The position numbers were made by a program, and so were the translations under genes. A stretch of 64,000 nucleotides of DNA from UBA2231 sp964415175 (lineage in GTDB: Bacteria > Elusimicrobiota > Elusimicrobia > Elusimicrobiales > UBA9959): assembly GCA_964415175.1 (NCBI GenBank), contig CAYPYG010000010.1, forward strand, positions 1-64,000. Direction: 5' to 3'. Below are positions 44,482-52,450 of the stretch, in pieces; positions within the stretch are counted from its first letter, which is position 1, and the number at the start of each line of letters is the position of its first letter. The notes beneath the pieces were generated by a model. That model was given only the letters and a program-made list of their open reading frames with translations. It was not told the DNA's origin and made no database searches.

Positions 44482-45517
44482 CCGCTCCGCCGCACTGGCG
44501 GGCGAATTCGCCGCGGCGCGGCTGGGCGACGGCGTCCTTTCCGTGGAGCCGCTCTCGGCCTGGAACAGCGGCGTGTTCAGGGTCTTCCTCCGCGGCGGCG
44601 GGACCGTTATCGTGAAAGCCTACGGCGAAGGCAGGCGGGCCCGGGCCGACGTCGAGTTCCGGGCGCTGGAATTCCTGCGCGCCGGCGGCCTGAAGCGGGT
44701 CCCCGCCCCGCTTTTCCGCTCCCCGGACGGAAGCCTGTGCGCGTACGGCGACCTGAAAGGACGCAAGCTCCGCCCGGAGGAGATAGGCCGGCGCGAGACC
44801 GGCTCGGCCGTGTCGCTGCTCGCGGAAATAGCCGCCCTGTCCTCCGCTCCGGGGGCCGAAGCCCTTCCCGCGGCGGCCGAGGCCTGCTTCACGGTGGACG
44901 GGTACCTGCTCAACGTCGACCGCAGGCTGGACTCGCTGCGCGGGGCGGCCGCCTCCGGCGGGCGCGCCGACCTCGCCGCTTTCCTGGAGGAGGCGGAGAT
45001 TTTCAGGAAGGAAGCGGCCGGCTACGTCCGGGAGGCCTGCGCCGCCCGCGGCCTTCTCCCCGGCGCCGAACTGAGCCGCGAAGCCAGGATACTCAGTCCC
45101 TCCGACGTAGGCTTCCACAATATACTGGCGGACGCCGGCGGTACGGCCCGTTTCGTCGACTTCGAGTATTTCGGCTGGGACGATCCGGCCAAGACCGCCG
45201 CCGACTTCATGCTGGAGCCGGCCGTCCCGTTCCCGGCCGGCCTGCGCGGTTTCTTCCTGGAGAAGTTCGCGGAAAGCGTCCCCGTGGACCCGGATTTCAG
45301 GAAGCGGCTGGCGGTCGTCTTCCCTCTGCTCGGGCTCAAATGGGCGCTGATAATCCTCAACGACTTCCTCCCGTCGTCGCCCAGGCGGCGCGCCATGACG
45401 GCCGGGGAACTGGGACCGCATCTGGCGGGACAGCTCGGCAAGGCCGCGGCCATGCTGCGGTCGGTGGCCGCCCAATATACGGAATTCGCCGTACTGGCGG
45501 CGGGAGCCGCGGCATGA
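44459..45517 (+). CDS. Aminoglycoside phosphotransferase/choline-kinase-fold protein
   Basis: The 352-residue product has a kinase-like N-lobe (GTVIVKAYGEGRRARADVEF) and a C-lobe with ILSPSDVGFHNIL and FVDFEYFGWDDPAKTAADFM, equivalents of the catalytic loop and metal-binding aspartate of the APH family. The catalytic loop has SDVGFHN instead of HGDxxxxN. Within a glycan locus it is more likely a sugar or sugar-alcohol kinase than a resistance gene. It overlaps the HAD gene by 23 bases and the transketolase gene by four. Confidence 0.72.
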   Translation: MDISSGSDRSAALAGEFAAARLGDGVLSVEPLSAWNSGVFRVFLRGGGTVIVKAYGEGRRARADVEFRALEFLRAGGLKRVPAPLFRSPDGSLCAYGDLKGRKLRPEEIGRRETGSAVSLLAEIAALSSAPGAEALPAAAEACFTVDGYLLNVDRRLDSLRGAAASGGRADLAAFLEEAEIFRKEAAGYVREACAARGLLPGAELSREARILSPSDVGFHNILADAGGTARFVDFEYFGWDDPAKTAADFMLEPAVPFPAGLRGFFLEKFAESVPVDPDFRKRLAVVFPLLGLKWALIILNDFLPSSPRRRAMTAGELGPHLAGQLGKAAAMLRSVAAQYTEFAVLAAGAAA

Positions 45518-46323
45518 AAAAGGGCATAGACCTTCGTCTGAGGCGCAAGATACTGCGGGTCCTCGATTGCAGCCGGCGGGGCCATGTGCCGAGCGCTTTT
45601 TCCATAGTGGAGATCCTGAAGGTCCTTTACGGCGAAGTCCTCCGCTGCAGGCCCGGCGAGCCGGCCTGGGAGGACAGGGACCGGTTCATACTGAGCAAGG
45701 GGCACGGCTGCCTCGCCCTCTACGTCCTCCTGGCGGAGAAAGGTTTTTTCCCCGAGGAGGAACTGGCCCGGTTCTGCCGCCCGGGCGGGATCCTGGGCGG
45801 CCATCCCGAGTACGGCAAGGTGCCGGGGGTGGAATTCTCCACCGGTTCGCTGGGCCACGGCCTCTCCTTCGGGGTCGGCACGGCGCTGGCCGCCAGGATG
45901 GACGGCAAGGATCGCCGCACTTTCGTCCTCATGGGGGACGGCGAATGCCAGGAAGGGTCCGTCTGGGAAGCGGCCATGTGCGCGGGCAAGCACCGCCTCG
46001 CCGGCCTTACGGCCATGATAGACTACAACAAGCGGCAGGCCTACGGCCCGGTGTGCGAAGTGCAGGACCTCGAGCCCCTGGCGCGGAAGTGGGAGAGTTT
46101 CAACTGGGAGGTCGTCTCCGCGGACGGCCACGACGAGGCGGCGGTAAGGGAGGCGTTCGGCAGACTACCCCTGTCCCCGGAAAAACCGTCGCTGATAATT
46201 TTCAATACCGTCAAAGGCAGGGGGATAGCGGCGCTGGAGAACGACCCGTCCTGGCATCACAAGAGCGGGATAAAGGACGACGCCATGAAAGCCCTCTGCG
46301 ACGCGCTGGGAGCGGACGAATGA
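45514..46323 (+). CDS. Transketolase, N-terminal (TPP-binding) subunit
   Basis: The 269-residue product carries the TPP pyrophosphate motif GDGECQEGSVWEAAMCAGKH and the transketolase motifs LSKGHGCLALY and STGSLGHGLSFGVG. It is the first half of a split transketolase, with the second half encoded by the next gene after a four-base overlap. Split forms are common in archaea and in surface-sugar loci. It could make sedoheptulose-7-phosphate for the heptose branch or transfer a two-carbon unit to a nucleotide sugar. Confidence 0.9.
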   Translation: MKKGIDLRLRRKILRVLDCSRRGHVPSAFSIVEILKVLYGEVLRCRPGEPAWEDRDRFILSKGHGCLALYVLLAEKGFFPEEELARFCRPGGILGGHPEYGKVPGVEFSTGSLGHGLSFGVGTALAARMDGKDRRTFVLMGDGECQEGSVWEAAMCAGKHRLAGLTAMIDYNKRQAYGPVCEVQDLEPLARKWESFNWEVVSADGHDEAAVREAFGRLPLSPEKPSLIIFNTVKGRGIAALENDPSWHHKSGIKDDAMKALCDALGADE

Positions 46324-47243
46324 GGAAGACCTGTCTCAACTGCGTGTACGAACTGGCGAAAAAGGACCCGCGGGTGGTCTTCATCGGCTCCGACATCGGC
46401 GCCGGTACCCTGGACGCCTTCAAGCGGGAGTTCCCGGACAGGTTCTTCATGGAGGGAGTGGGGGAGGCCAACATAATCGGCCTCGCCGCGGGCCTGGCGT
46501 TGAACGGGAAGATCGTCTACATCAACACCCTGGCCTCTTTTATCACCAGGAGATGTTTCGAGCAGGTCCTGCTGGACCTGGCGCTGCACCGGGCCAGGGT
46601 CCGCCTGATAGGCAGCGGCGGCGGGCTGGTCTACGGGCCGCTCGGGCCCACTCATAACCCGACCGAGGATATCGCCGTCATGCGGGCGGTGCCCGGCATG
46701 ACCATAGCGGCGCCGGCCGACGCCGAAGAGATGAAGCGGCTGATGCCGCAGACCCTGGAGGTCGGCGGGCCGGTCTACATACGGCTGGGGAAAGGCGGCG
46801 ACCCGGTGGTCACCTCGCCCGAACACGGTTTCAGGCTCGGGGAGCCCGTCCTGGCCAGGCCCGGGCGGGACGCGCTGCTGGTCTCCACGGGGATAATGCT
46901 GGGCCCGGCCCTCAAGGCCGCGGAAGAACTGGGCGCGGAAGGCGTAGGCTGCGGAGTCCTGCACGTCCATACGGTCAAGCCGCTGGATGCCGCCGCCCTG
47001 CTCCGGGCCGCCGAAGGGGTGCCCGTCATAGCCACCGTGGAAGAGCACAGCGTGACGGGCGGCCTGGGCGGAGCCGTGGCCGAGGCGCTGATGGAAGCGG
47101 GGCCGGGCCGGGTGAAAAAATTCAGGCGGCTCGGCCTGCCGGACGCTTTCCCGGACGGTTACGGTTCCCAGGCGCAGCTTCTGGAGCGCTACGGCCTGAC
47201 CGCCGGGGCGATAGCGGAAAATATCAGAGAGATGAGGAGATGA
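46320..47243 (+). CDS. Transketolase, C-terminal subunit
   Basis: The 307-residue product contains the pyrimidine-binding domain (FFMEGVGEANIIGLAAGLAL, with the catalytic glutamate) and the C-terminal domain (PVIATVEEHSVTGGLGGAVA). It pairs with the preceding subunit to form the active enzyme. LGPTHNPTEDIAVMRAVPGM is a typical substrate-side segment. The two genes overlap as ATGA. Confidence 0.9.
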   Translation: MRKTCLNCVYELAKKDPRVVFIGSDIGAGTLDAFKREFPDRFFMEGVGEANIIGLAAGLALNGKIVYINTLASFITRRCFEQVLLDLALHRARVRLIGSGGGLVYGPLGPTHNPTEDIAVMRAVPGMTIAAPADAEEMKRLMPQTLEVGGPVYIRLGKGGDPVVTSPEHGFRLGEPVLARPGRDALLVSTGIMLGPALKAAEELGAEGVGCGVLHVHTVKPLDAAALLRAAEGVPVIATVEEHSVTGGLGGAVAEALMEAGPGRVKKFRRLGLPDAFPDGYGSQAQLLERYGLTAGAIAENIREMRR

Positions 47244-47249
47244 ACCATC

Positions 47250-47912
47250 ATGGCCGACATCGATTTCCTTTCGGAACTGCATAAAAAGACGAAAAGGGAC
47301 TACGTGGCGCGGGTGACCGAGTACCCTAAGGCGGACGCCATCGCCATCGCCAAGCGGTACGACCGGGAATACTGGGACGGCGACAGGAAGTTCGGTTTCG
47401 GCGGCTACAGTTACGACGGCCGCTGGAACCCGGTCGCCGCGAAAATGGCGAGGCATTACGGCCTCAAAAGCGGCGACAGCGTGCTGGACGTGGGCTGCGG
47501 CAAGGCTTTCCTGCTCTACGGCTTCACGCAGGCCGTTCCCGGCGTCTCGGTGCGCGGGCTGGACATCTCCTCCTACGCGGTGGAGAACGCCAAGGAGGAG
47601 GTGCGGCCTTTCCTGGAAGTCGGCGACGCCAGGAAGCTGCCTTATCCCGACAAGTCCTTCGACCTGGTCGTCTCCCTGAACACGCTGCACAATCTCTACA
47701 TCTACGACCTCTTCGACGCGATAAGGGAGATAGAGCGGGTCGGGCGGAAGGACAAGTACATCGTGGTGGAGTCCTACCGCAACGAGGCCGAGAAGGTGAA
47801 CATGATGTACTGGGTGCTCACCGGCGAGTGCTTCTTCTCCGTGAAGGAGTGGGAGTGGATCTTCAAGCAGTGCGGCTATACCGGCGACTATTCCTTCATT
47901 TATTTCGAGTGA
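47250..47912 (+). CDS. Class I SAM-dependent methyltransferase
   Basis: The SAM site is SVLDVGCGKAFLLYGF (motif I), with GLDISSYAVENA as the motif II acidic loop and PYPDKSFDLVVSLNTLHNL as motif IV. The 220-residue product is a small soluble enzyme. Position inside the glycan locus suggests methylation of a sugar or sugar nucleotide. It follows the transketolase gene by six bases. Confidence 0.82.
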   Translation: MADIDFLSELHKKTKRDYVARVTEYPKADAIAIAKRYDREYWDGDRKFGFGGYSYDGRWNPVAAKMARHYGLKSGDSVLDVGCGKAFLLYGFTQAVPGVSVRGLDISSYAVENAKEEVRPFLEVGDARKLPYPDKSFDLVVSLNTLHNLYIYDLFDAIREIERVGRKDKYIVVESYRNEAEKVNMMYWVLTGECFFSVKEWEWIFKQCGYTGDYSFIYFE

Positions 47913-47922
47913 GGTCCCGAAC

Positions 47923-48969
47923 GTGAAAACAAAAGCGGCCATCCTGGTCGAGCAGCGCAAGCCGCTCGTGATAGACGAGATCGAGGTCCCCGCGCTCAAG
48001 TACGGGCAGGTCCTGGTGCGGATCGCCTACAGCGGGATCTGCGGGTCCCAGCTCGGCGAGGCCGACGGCGTCAAAGGGCCGGATAAATTCCTGCCCCACC
48101 TGCTGGGCCATGAGGCCGGCGGGACGGTCCTCGAGACCGGCGAGGGCGTGACGAAGGTGCGCCGGGACGACAAGGTGGTCCTCCACTGGATGAAGGGGGA
48201 CGGGATAAATTCGCCGACCCCGGGCTACGGCTGGGGGGGGCGGACGGTCAACGCCGGCTGGGTCACCACTTTCAACGAACTGGCGGTGGTCTCCGAGAAC
48301 AGGGTCACCGCGATGCCCGCCGGCGGCGACATGAGGACGGCGCCGCTGTTCGGCTGCGCCATTCCCACGGGTTTCGGCGTGGTCAACAACGACGCCCGGC
48401 TGAAACTGGGCGAATCGCTCGTCGTCTACGGGGCCGGCGGGGTCGGGCTGAGCGCCATCCTCGCGGCCTCGCTCTCTTCCGCCCACCCCGTGATCGCCGT
48501 GGACGTCTCCGACGAGAAACTGGCGCTGGCCGGCAGATTCGGCGCCGCTCACCTGGTGAACGCCAAAAAAGAGGACGCGGAGGCCGCGGTGCGGAAGATC
48601 CTCGGCGCGGGCGGCGCCGACGCGGTGGTGGACACCACCGGCGATCCGAGGGTGATCGAAAAGGCCTACGGCCTCACGTCCGCCAGGGGCCGCACCATAC
48701 TGGTGGGCGTGCCCAGGAAAGGCGACGACATCAGCATCTATTCCCTGCCGCTGCATTTCGGCAAAAGGCTTTCCGGCTCCTACGGCGGCGGGGTCGACCC
48801 TTCCTACGATATCCCCAGGTACATGGCGCTCTGCGCGCGCAGAAAGACCGATCTCTCCGGCATGATCTCGGCCGTCTTCCCCCTCGACGCCATCAACGAC
48901 GCTTTCGAGGAACTGCGCGGCGGCCGGATAGCGGGACGCTGCCTGCTGGATATGAGGGCCGCGGGATGA
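47923..48969 (+). CDS. Zinc-type (MDR) alcohol dehydrogenase-like oxidoreductase
   Basis: The 348-residue product starts with GTG. Its catalytic-domain residues are in YSGICGSQLGEADG and HLLGHEAGGTV, and the NAD(P) Rossmann motif is VVYGAGGVGLSAILA. The structural-zinc four-cysteine loop of classical ADHs is missing (the VLHWMKGDGIN region has no cysteines). It probably oxidises or reduces a sugar carbonyl. Its stop overlaps the next start as ATGA. Confidence 0.83.
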   Translation: MKTKAAILVEQRKPLVIDEIEVPALKYGQVLVRIAYSGICGSQLGEADGVKGPDKFLPHLLGHEAGGTVLETGEGVTKVRRDDKVVLHWMKGDGINSPTPGYGWGGRTVNAGWVTTFNELAVVSENRVTAMPAGGDMRTAPLFGCAIPTGFGVVNNDARLKLGESLVVYGAGGVGLSAILAASLSSAHPVIAVDVSDEKLALAGRFGAAHLVNAKKEDAEAAVRKILGAGGADAVVDTTGDPRVIEKAYGLTSARGRTILVGVPRKGDDISIYSLPLHFGKRLSGSYGGGVDPSYDIPRYMALCARRKTDLSGMISAVFPLDAINDAFEELRGGRIAGRCLLDMRAAG

Positions 48970-49952
48970 AAAAGGTCTGCGTGATAGGCAGCAATTCCTT
49001 TTCCGGCGGCGACTTCATAGACCTGCTGCTGGAGAGCGGCTACGAGGTCGCCGGGGTCAGCCGTTCCGAGGAGAAGTCGGGCGTTTTCCTGCCTTATAAA
49101 AGGCACGGGACGGAGCGCTTCCGGTTCCACAGGCTGGACCTCAACAGGGACAAGGACGGGCTTTTCGGCCTCCTGTCGGAGTTCAGGCCGGACTACGTCG
49201 TCAATTTCGCGGCGCAGAGCGAGGTCGCGCCCAGCTGGGCCGATCCCGGACAGTGGTTCAGGACCAACGCCGTCGCCGTGGCCGACCTGGGCGATTTCCT
49301 GCGCAAGCAGAGCTGGCTGAAAAAGTACGTGCATATCTCCTCGCCCGAGGTCTACGGCACCTGCGTCGGCACGGTGAAGGAGGACGCCCCGCTCAACCCG
49401 AGCACCCCCTACGCCGCCTCCAAGGCCGCCGGCGATCTTTTCCTGTTCACGCTAGTCAAGAATTACGGTTTCCCCCTGGTCATGATCCGCGCCACCAACG
49501 TCTACGGGGCCCGCCAGCAGCTCTTCAAGATAATCCCGAGGACCGTCATCTCGATAAAGTCGGGCAGGACCGTCGAACTGCACGGCGGCGGGAAAGCGGT
49601 GAAATCGTACATCCACATACGGGACGTGTCCCGCGGAGAGCTGAACGCCATGGAGGCCGGCAGGCCGGGACTGATCTACCACCTCTCCCCGGACGCGGGC
49701 ATCTCCGTCCGGGACCTGGTCGGGAAGATCTGCGCCAGGATGGGCGCCGACTTCGGAGCGGTCACCCGGGCGACGGGGGAAAGGCCCGGGCAGGACGCCG
49801 CCTACGTCATAGACTCCGGCCGGGCCCGGGGCGAGTTCGGCTGGAAGCCGGAGATATCGCTGGAGGAAGGCCTCGGGGAAGTCGTGGACTGGGTCGAAAA
49901 AGAATGGGAGGAGATACGCCGGCTGCCGCTGGAGTACGTGCACAAAGAATGA
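48966..49952 (+). CDS. NAD-dependent epimerase/dehydratase, dTDP-glucose 4,6-dehydratase-like
   Basis: The 328-residue SDR has CVIGSNSFSGGDFIDLLLES as an atypical glycine-rich loop and catalytic YAASK in NPSTPYAASKAAGDLF. RATNVYGARQQLFKIIPRTV and HGGGKAVKSYIHIRDVS resemble 4,6-dehydratases of O-antigen pathways. Substrate is uncertain. It overlaps neighbouring genes by four bases at both ends. Confidence 0.82.
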   Translation: MKKVCVIGSNSFSGGDFIDLLLESGYEVAGVSRSEEKSGVFLPYKRHGTERFRFHRLDLNRDKDGLFGLLSEFRPDYVVNFAAQSEVAPSWADPGQWFRTNAVAVADLGDFLRKQSWLKKYVHISSPEVYGTCVGTVKEDAPLNPSTPYAASKAAGDLFLFTLVKNYGFPLVMIRATNVYGARQQLFKIIPRTVISIKSGRTVELHGGGKAVKSYIHIRDVSRGELNAMEAGRPGLIYHLSPDAGISVRDLVGKICARMGADFGAVTRATGERPGQDAAYVIDSGRARGEFGWKPEISLEEGLGEVVDWVEKEWEEIRRLPLEYVHKE

Positions 49953-50629
49953 AAGGAAAAGAACGGAAAAGATGGAACGCGGCCGTGGGCCTGATCGACA
50001 GGGGCGAGGCCAGGCTGGGAAGGTATTTCTCCTACCAGGTGCTGCATAACACCAGGCACCTGGTCTTCGCGCTCTCCAGGTACAAATTCGCCGCCAAGAT
50101 GCTGCCGGGGCCCCGCAAGCCCTCCGTGCTGGAGCTGGGCTGCAGCGAAGGTGTGGGCACCCTTATCCTGGCCGAGCGGGCGGCCTCGGTGACCGCGGTG
50201 GACTTCGACGCCGCGTCGGTGGACTGGGCCGGGAAGCACATCGGGAACGGGAAGATCAAGTTCATCGCCGGGGATTTTCTCGGCAGGACCTACGGGCGGT
50301 TCGACGCCGCGGTCTCCATAGACGTGATAGAGCATATCCCCCGCGCGAAGACCGGGCTTTTCATGCGCACCCTCGCGGGCAACCTCGCCCCCGGCGGCTT
50401 CTGCGTAGTGGGAACGCCGAACAAGACCGCGGACCGTTACGCCTCGCCGGAGAGCCGCAAGGGCCACGTCAACACCTTCACGGCGGAAAGGCTGAGAGCG
50501 ACCTTTTCACGCTATTTCAGGAACGTCTTCCTGTTCGGGATGAACGACGAGGTGCTCCATACCGGCTTCGAGCCGATGTGCCAGTATCTCTTCGTCCTGG
50601 CCTGCGGTCCGCTGCGCCGCCGCCCATGA
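49949..50629 (+). CDS. SAM-dependent methyltransferase
   Basis: Motif I is VLELGCSEGVGTLILAE, with AVDFDAASVDWAGKHI and DAAVSIDVIEHIPRAKT following; the IDVIEHI motif is typical of the Methyltransf_11/UbiG-like group in glycan loci. The product is 226 residues. The start overlaps the preceding SDR (ATGA) and the end overlaps the next gene. Confidence 0.82.
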   Translation: MKGKERKRWNAAVGLIDRGEARLGRYFSYQVLHNTRHLVFALSRYKFAAKMLPGPRKPSVLELGCSEGVGTLILAERAASVTAVDFDAASVDWAGKHIGNGKIKFIAGDFLGRTYGRFDAAVSIDVIEHIPRAKTGLFMRTLAGNLAPGGFCVVGTPNKTADRYASPESRKGHVNTFTAERLRATFSRYFRNVFLFGMNDEVLHTGFEPMCQYLFVLACGPLRRRP

Positions 50630-51492
50630 TAACGGTTTTCGGGGCCTCGGGTCTTATCGGCCGGCATATACTGGAACTCTGCGCCTCCGATCGCGTCCCG
50701 GCCGCGGGGACCTGCTTCCGGAAAAATGTACCGGGGCTCGTCCGCTGCGACCTGGCCGGGTCCCCGGAAGAGGCGGCCTCCGCCGCCGGGGAAGGTCCCG
50801 GACGCGCCATCATAGCCGTCGGCGCCGGCGGCGTGGACCATTACCGCGCGCACCCGGCCGGGGCCGCCGCCCTGAACGCCGGGATCATACGCCTGCTGGC
50901 CCTGCTGCGGAACAGGGGGATAGTGCCGGCGCTACTCTCCTCGGACTATGTTTTCGAAGGGGTTTCGGGCGGGTACAGGGAGGACTCCCCGGCCCGGCCT
51001 ACGACGGAGTACGGCCGCAGGAAGAGGGAGCTCGAGGAGTGGGTCCTGGCCAACCTGCGCGAATACAGGATAATCAGGCTGGGCAAGGTCTACGGCTACG
51101 CGCCCGGGGACGGCACCCTGCTGACGGATATTTTCGACAGGCTCTCCCGGGGCGACGTCTTCCGCGCGGCCGTCGACCAGATGGTGGCCCCGACCTCGGT
51201 CAGGGACGCCGCGCGCGGCATACTGGCGATAACGCTGGGCGCGGAGAGCGGCGTCTTCCACGTCTCCTCCCCCGAGGTCCGCAGCCGCTACGACCTGGCC
51301 GACTCGGTCCGCCGCGCCCTGGGCCGCGGCCCGGAACTCGTGGAGCGCGTCCGGCTGGAGGACCTGTCTTTCGGCGAGCGCCGGCCGGCGGACACCACCA
51401 TGAACGCGGACGCCACCTCCGCCCGTTTCGGGCTTTCCTACAGGCCGCTGGGGACGGAGCTGGCCGCCATCTCCGCTCTCTACGGCGGGTGA
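50626..51492 (+). CDS. RmlD-like NAD(P)-dependent sugar reductase
   Basis: The 288-residue SDR starts MITVFGASGLIGRHILELCA, has the catalytic YGRRK motif, and ALLSSDYVFEGVSGGYRED is the RmlD signature region. RmlD reduces dTDP-4-keto-rhamnose; here it could reduce another 4-ketosugar from the preceding dehydratase. It overlaps the methyltransferase stop by four bases. Confidence 0.82.
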   Translation: MITVFGASGLIGRHILELCASDRVPAAGTCFRKNVPGLVRCDLAGSPEEAASAAGEGPGRAIIAVGAGGVDHYRAHPAGAAALNAGIIRLLALLRNRGIVPALLSSDYVFEGVSGGYREDSPARPTTEYGRRKRELEEWVLANLREYRIIRLGKVYGYAPGDGTLLTDIFDRLSRGDVFRAAVDQMVAPTSVRDAARGILAITLGAESGVFHVSSPEVRSRYDLADSVRRALGRGPELVERVRLEDLSFGERRPADTTMNADATSARFGLSYRPLGTELAAISALYGG

Positions 51493-51505
51493 GGCCGGAA
51501 GTTTT

Positions 51506-52450
51506 ATGACCGCTCCTTCGCTCTCCGTCATCCTGCCCAACTTCAACCACGCGCATTACCTGCGCGGGGCGCTGCCGGCCATCCTGGAGCAATCCTTCCC
51601 CTGCCGGGAGCTTATCGTCGTGGACGACGGGTCCACCGACGACAGCGTGGCCGTGGTGGAAGCGCTGGCCGCGGCGCATCCGGAAATACGGCTGGTGAAA
51701 AGTCCGCGCAACGAGGGGGTCGTGGCCGCGCTGGAGAAGGGCTGGGCGCTGGCCACCGGCGAGTACGTCTGCCTGCCCGCCGCCGACGACCTGCTGTTGC
51801 CCGGCCTGTTCGAAAAAGCGATGAGGCTGCTCAGCGAGCACCCTTCGGCCGGCCTGTGCGTCTGCGACGTCCTGACGGAGGACGGATCGGGAAAACGCGG
51901 ACTGAGCAGGCGGAGGCTTTGCAAAGACGCCCGCTATATCCCGCCCGCGGAACTGGTGGAGCTCATGAGGCGCAGGACGGTATATCTTTCCGGGCTCGGC
52001 TCCATCTTCAGGAAACAGGTCCTGGAGGAGACGGGTTTCCTGCCGGAACTGAAATGGAGCAGCGACAGGATCTACTCGACCGTAGCCGCCCTGCGGCACG
52101 GCCTCTGCTGCCTCCCGGAACCCCTGGCCGTGTTCCGTCTCAGGGGCGATTCGTACAGCGCGGCCGGCCTGTCGGACCTCAAAGCGCACGGAGAAGTTAT
52201 GGGGCGGGCGCTGGACCTGCTGGGCGGGGAAGCCTATGCCGACGTTCTGCCGGTCTTCAGGCGTTCCTCCGCGCTGGCGAGTTTCGAGATGCCGCTCCTT
52301 TTTTTCCTGGCTTTCAGGCCGGGTTATCTCCGGTTCCTTACCCCCAACCTGGTCTGGCGGATACTCTGCGGGTTCATACGCAGGACCCTGGCGGGGCTCG
52401 CGCCCGAAGCTCTCAGGCGCTTTTACCGGCGTCTTCCGGGGCGGGGCTGA
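51506..52450 (+). CDS. Family 2 glycosyltransferase
   Basis: GT-A fold: VILPNFNHAHYLRGALPAIL, then VVDDGSTDDSVAVVEALA, with AADDLL as the DxD equivalent. The 314-residue product has no membrane-spanning N-terminal part; a hydrophobic patch near 250-285 may tether it. It is the only glycosyltransferase in this locus. It converges with the flippase gene and their 3' ends overlap by 38 bases. Confidence 0.88.
   Translation: MTAPSLSVILPNFNHAHYLRGALPAILEQSFPCRELIVVDDGSTDDSVAVVEALAAAHPEIRLVKSPRNEGVVAALEKGWALATGEYVCLPAADDLLLPGLFEKAMRLLSEHPSAGLCVCDVLTEDGSGKRGLSRRRLCKDARYIPPAELVELMRRRTVYLSGLGSIFRKQVLEETGFLPELKWSSDRIYSTVAALRHGLCCLPEPLAVFRLRGDSYSAAGLSDLKAHGEVMGRALDLLGGEAYADVLPVFRRSSALASFEMPLLFFLAFRPGYLRFLTPNLVWRILCGFIRRTLAGLAPEALRRFYRRLPGRG

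Noticed and set aside
44459..45517. Aminoglycoside resistance gene
   Set aside because: The fold is APH-like, but the catalytic loop differs and the gene overlaps its glycan-locus neighbours on both sides, so a resistance role is not supported.
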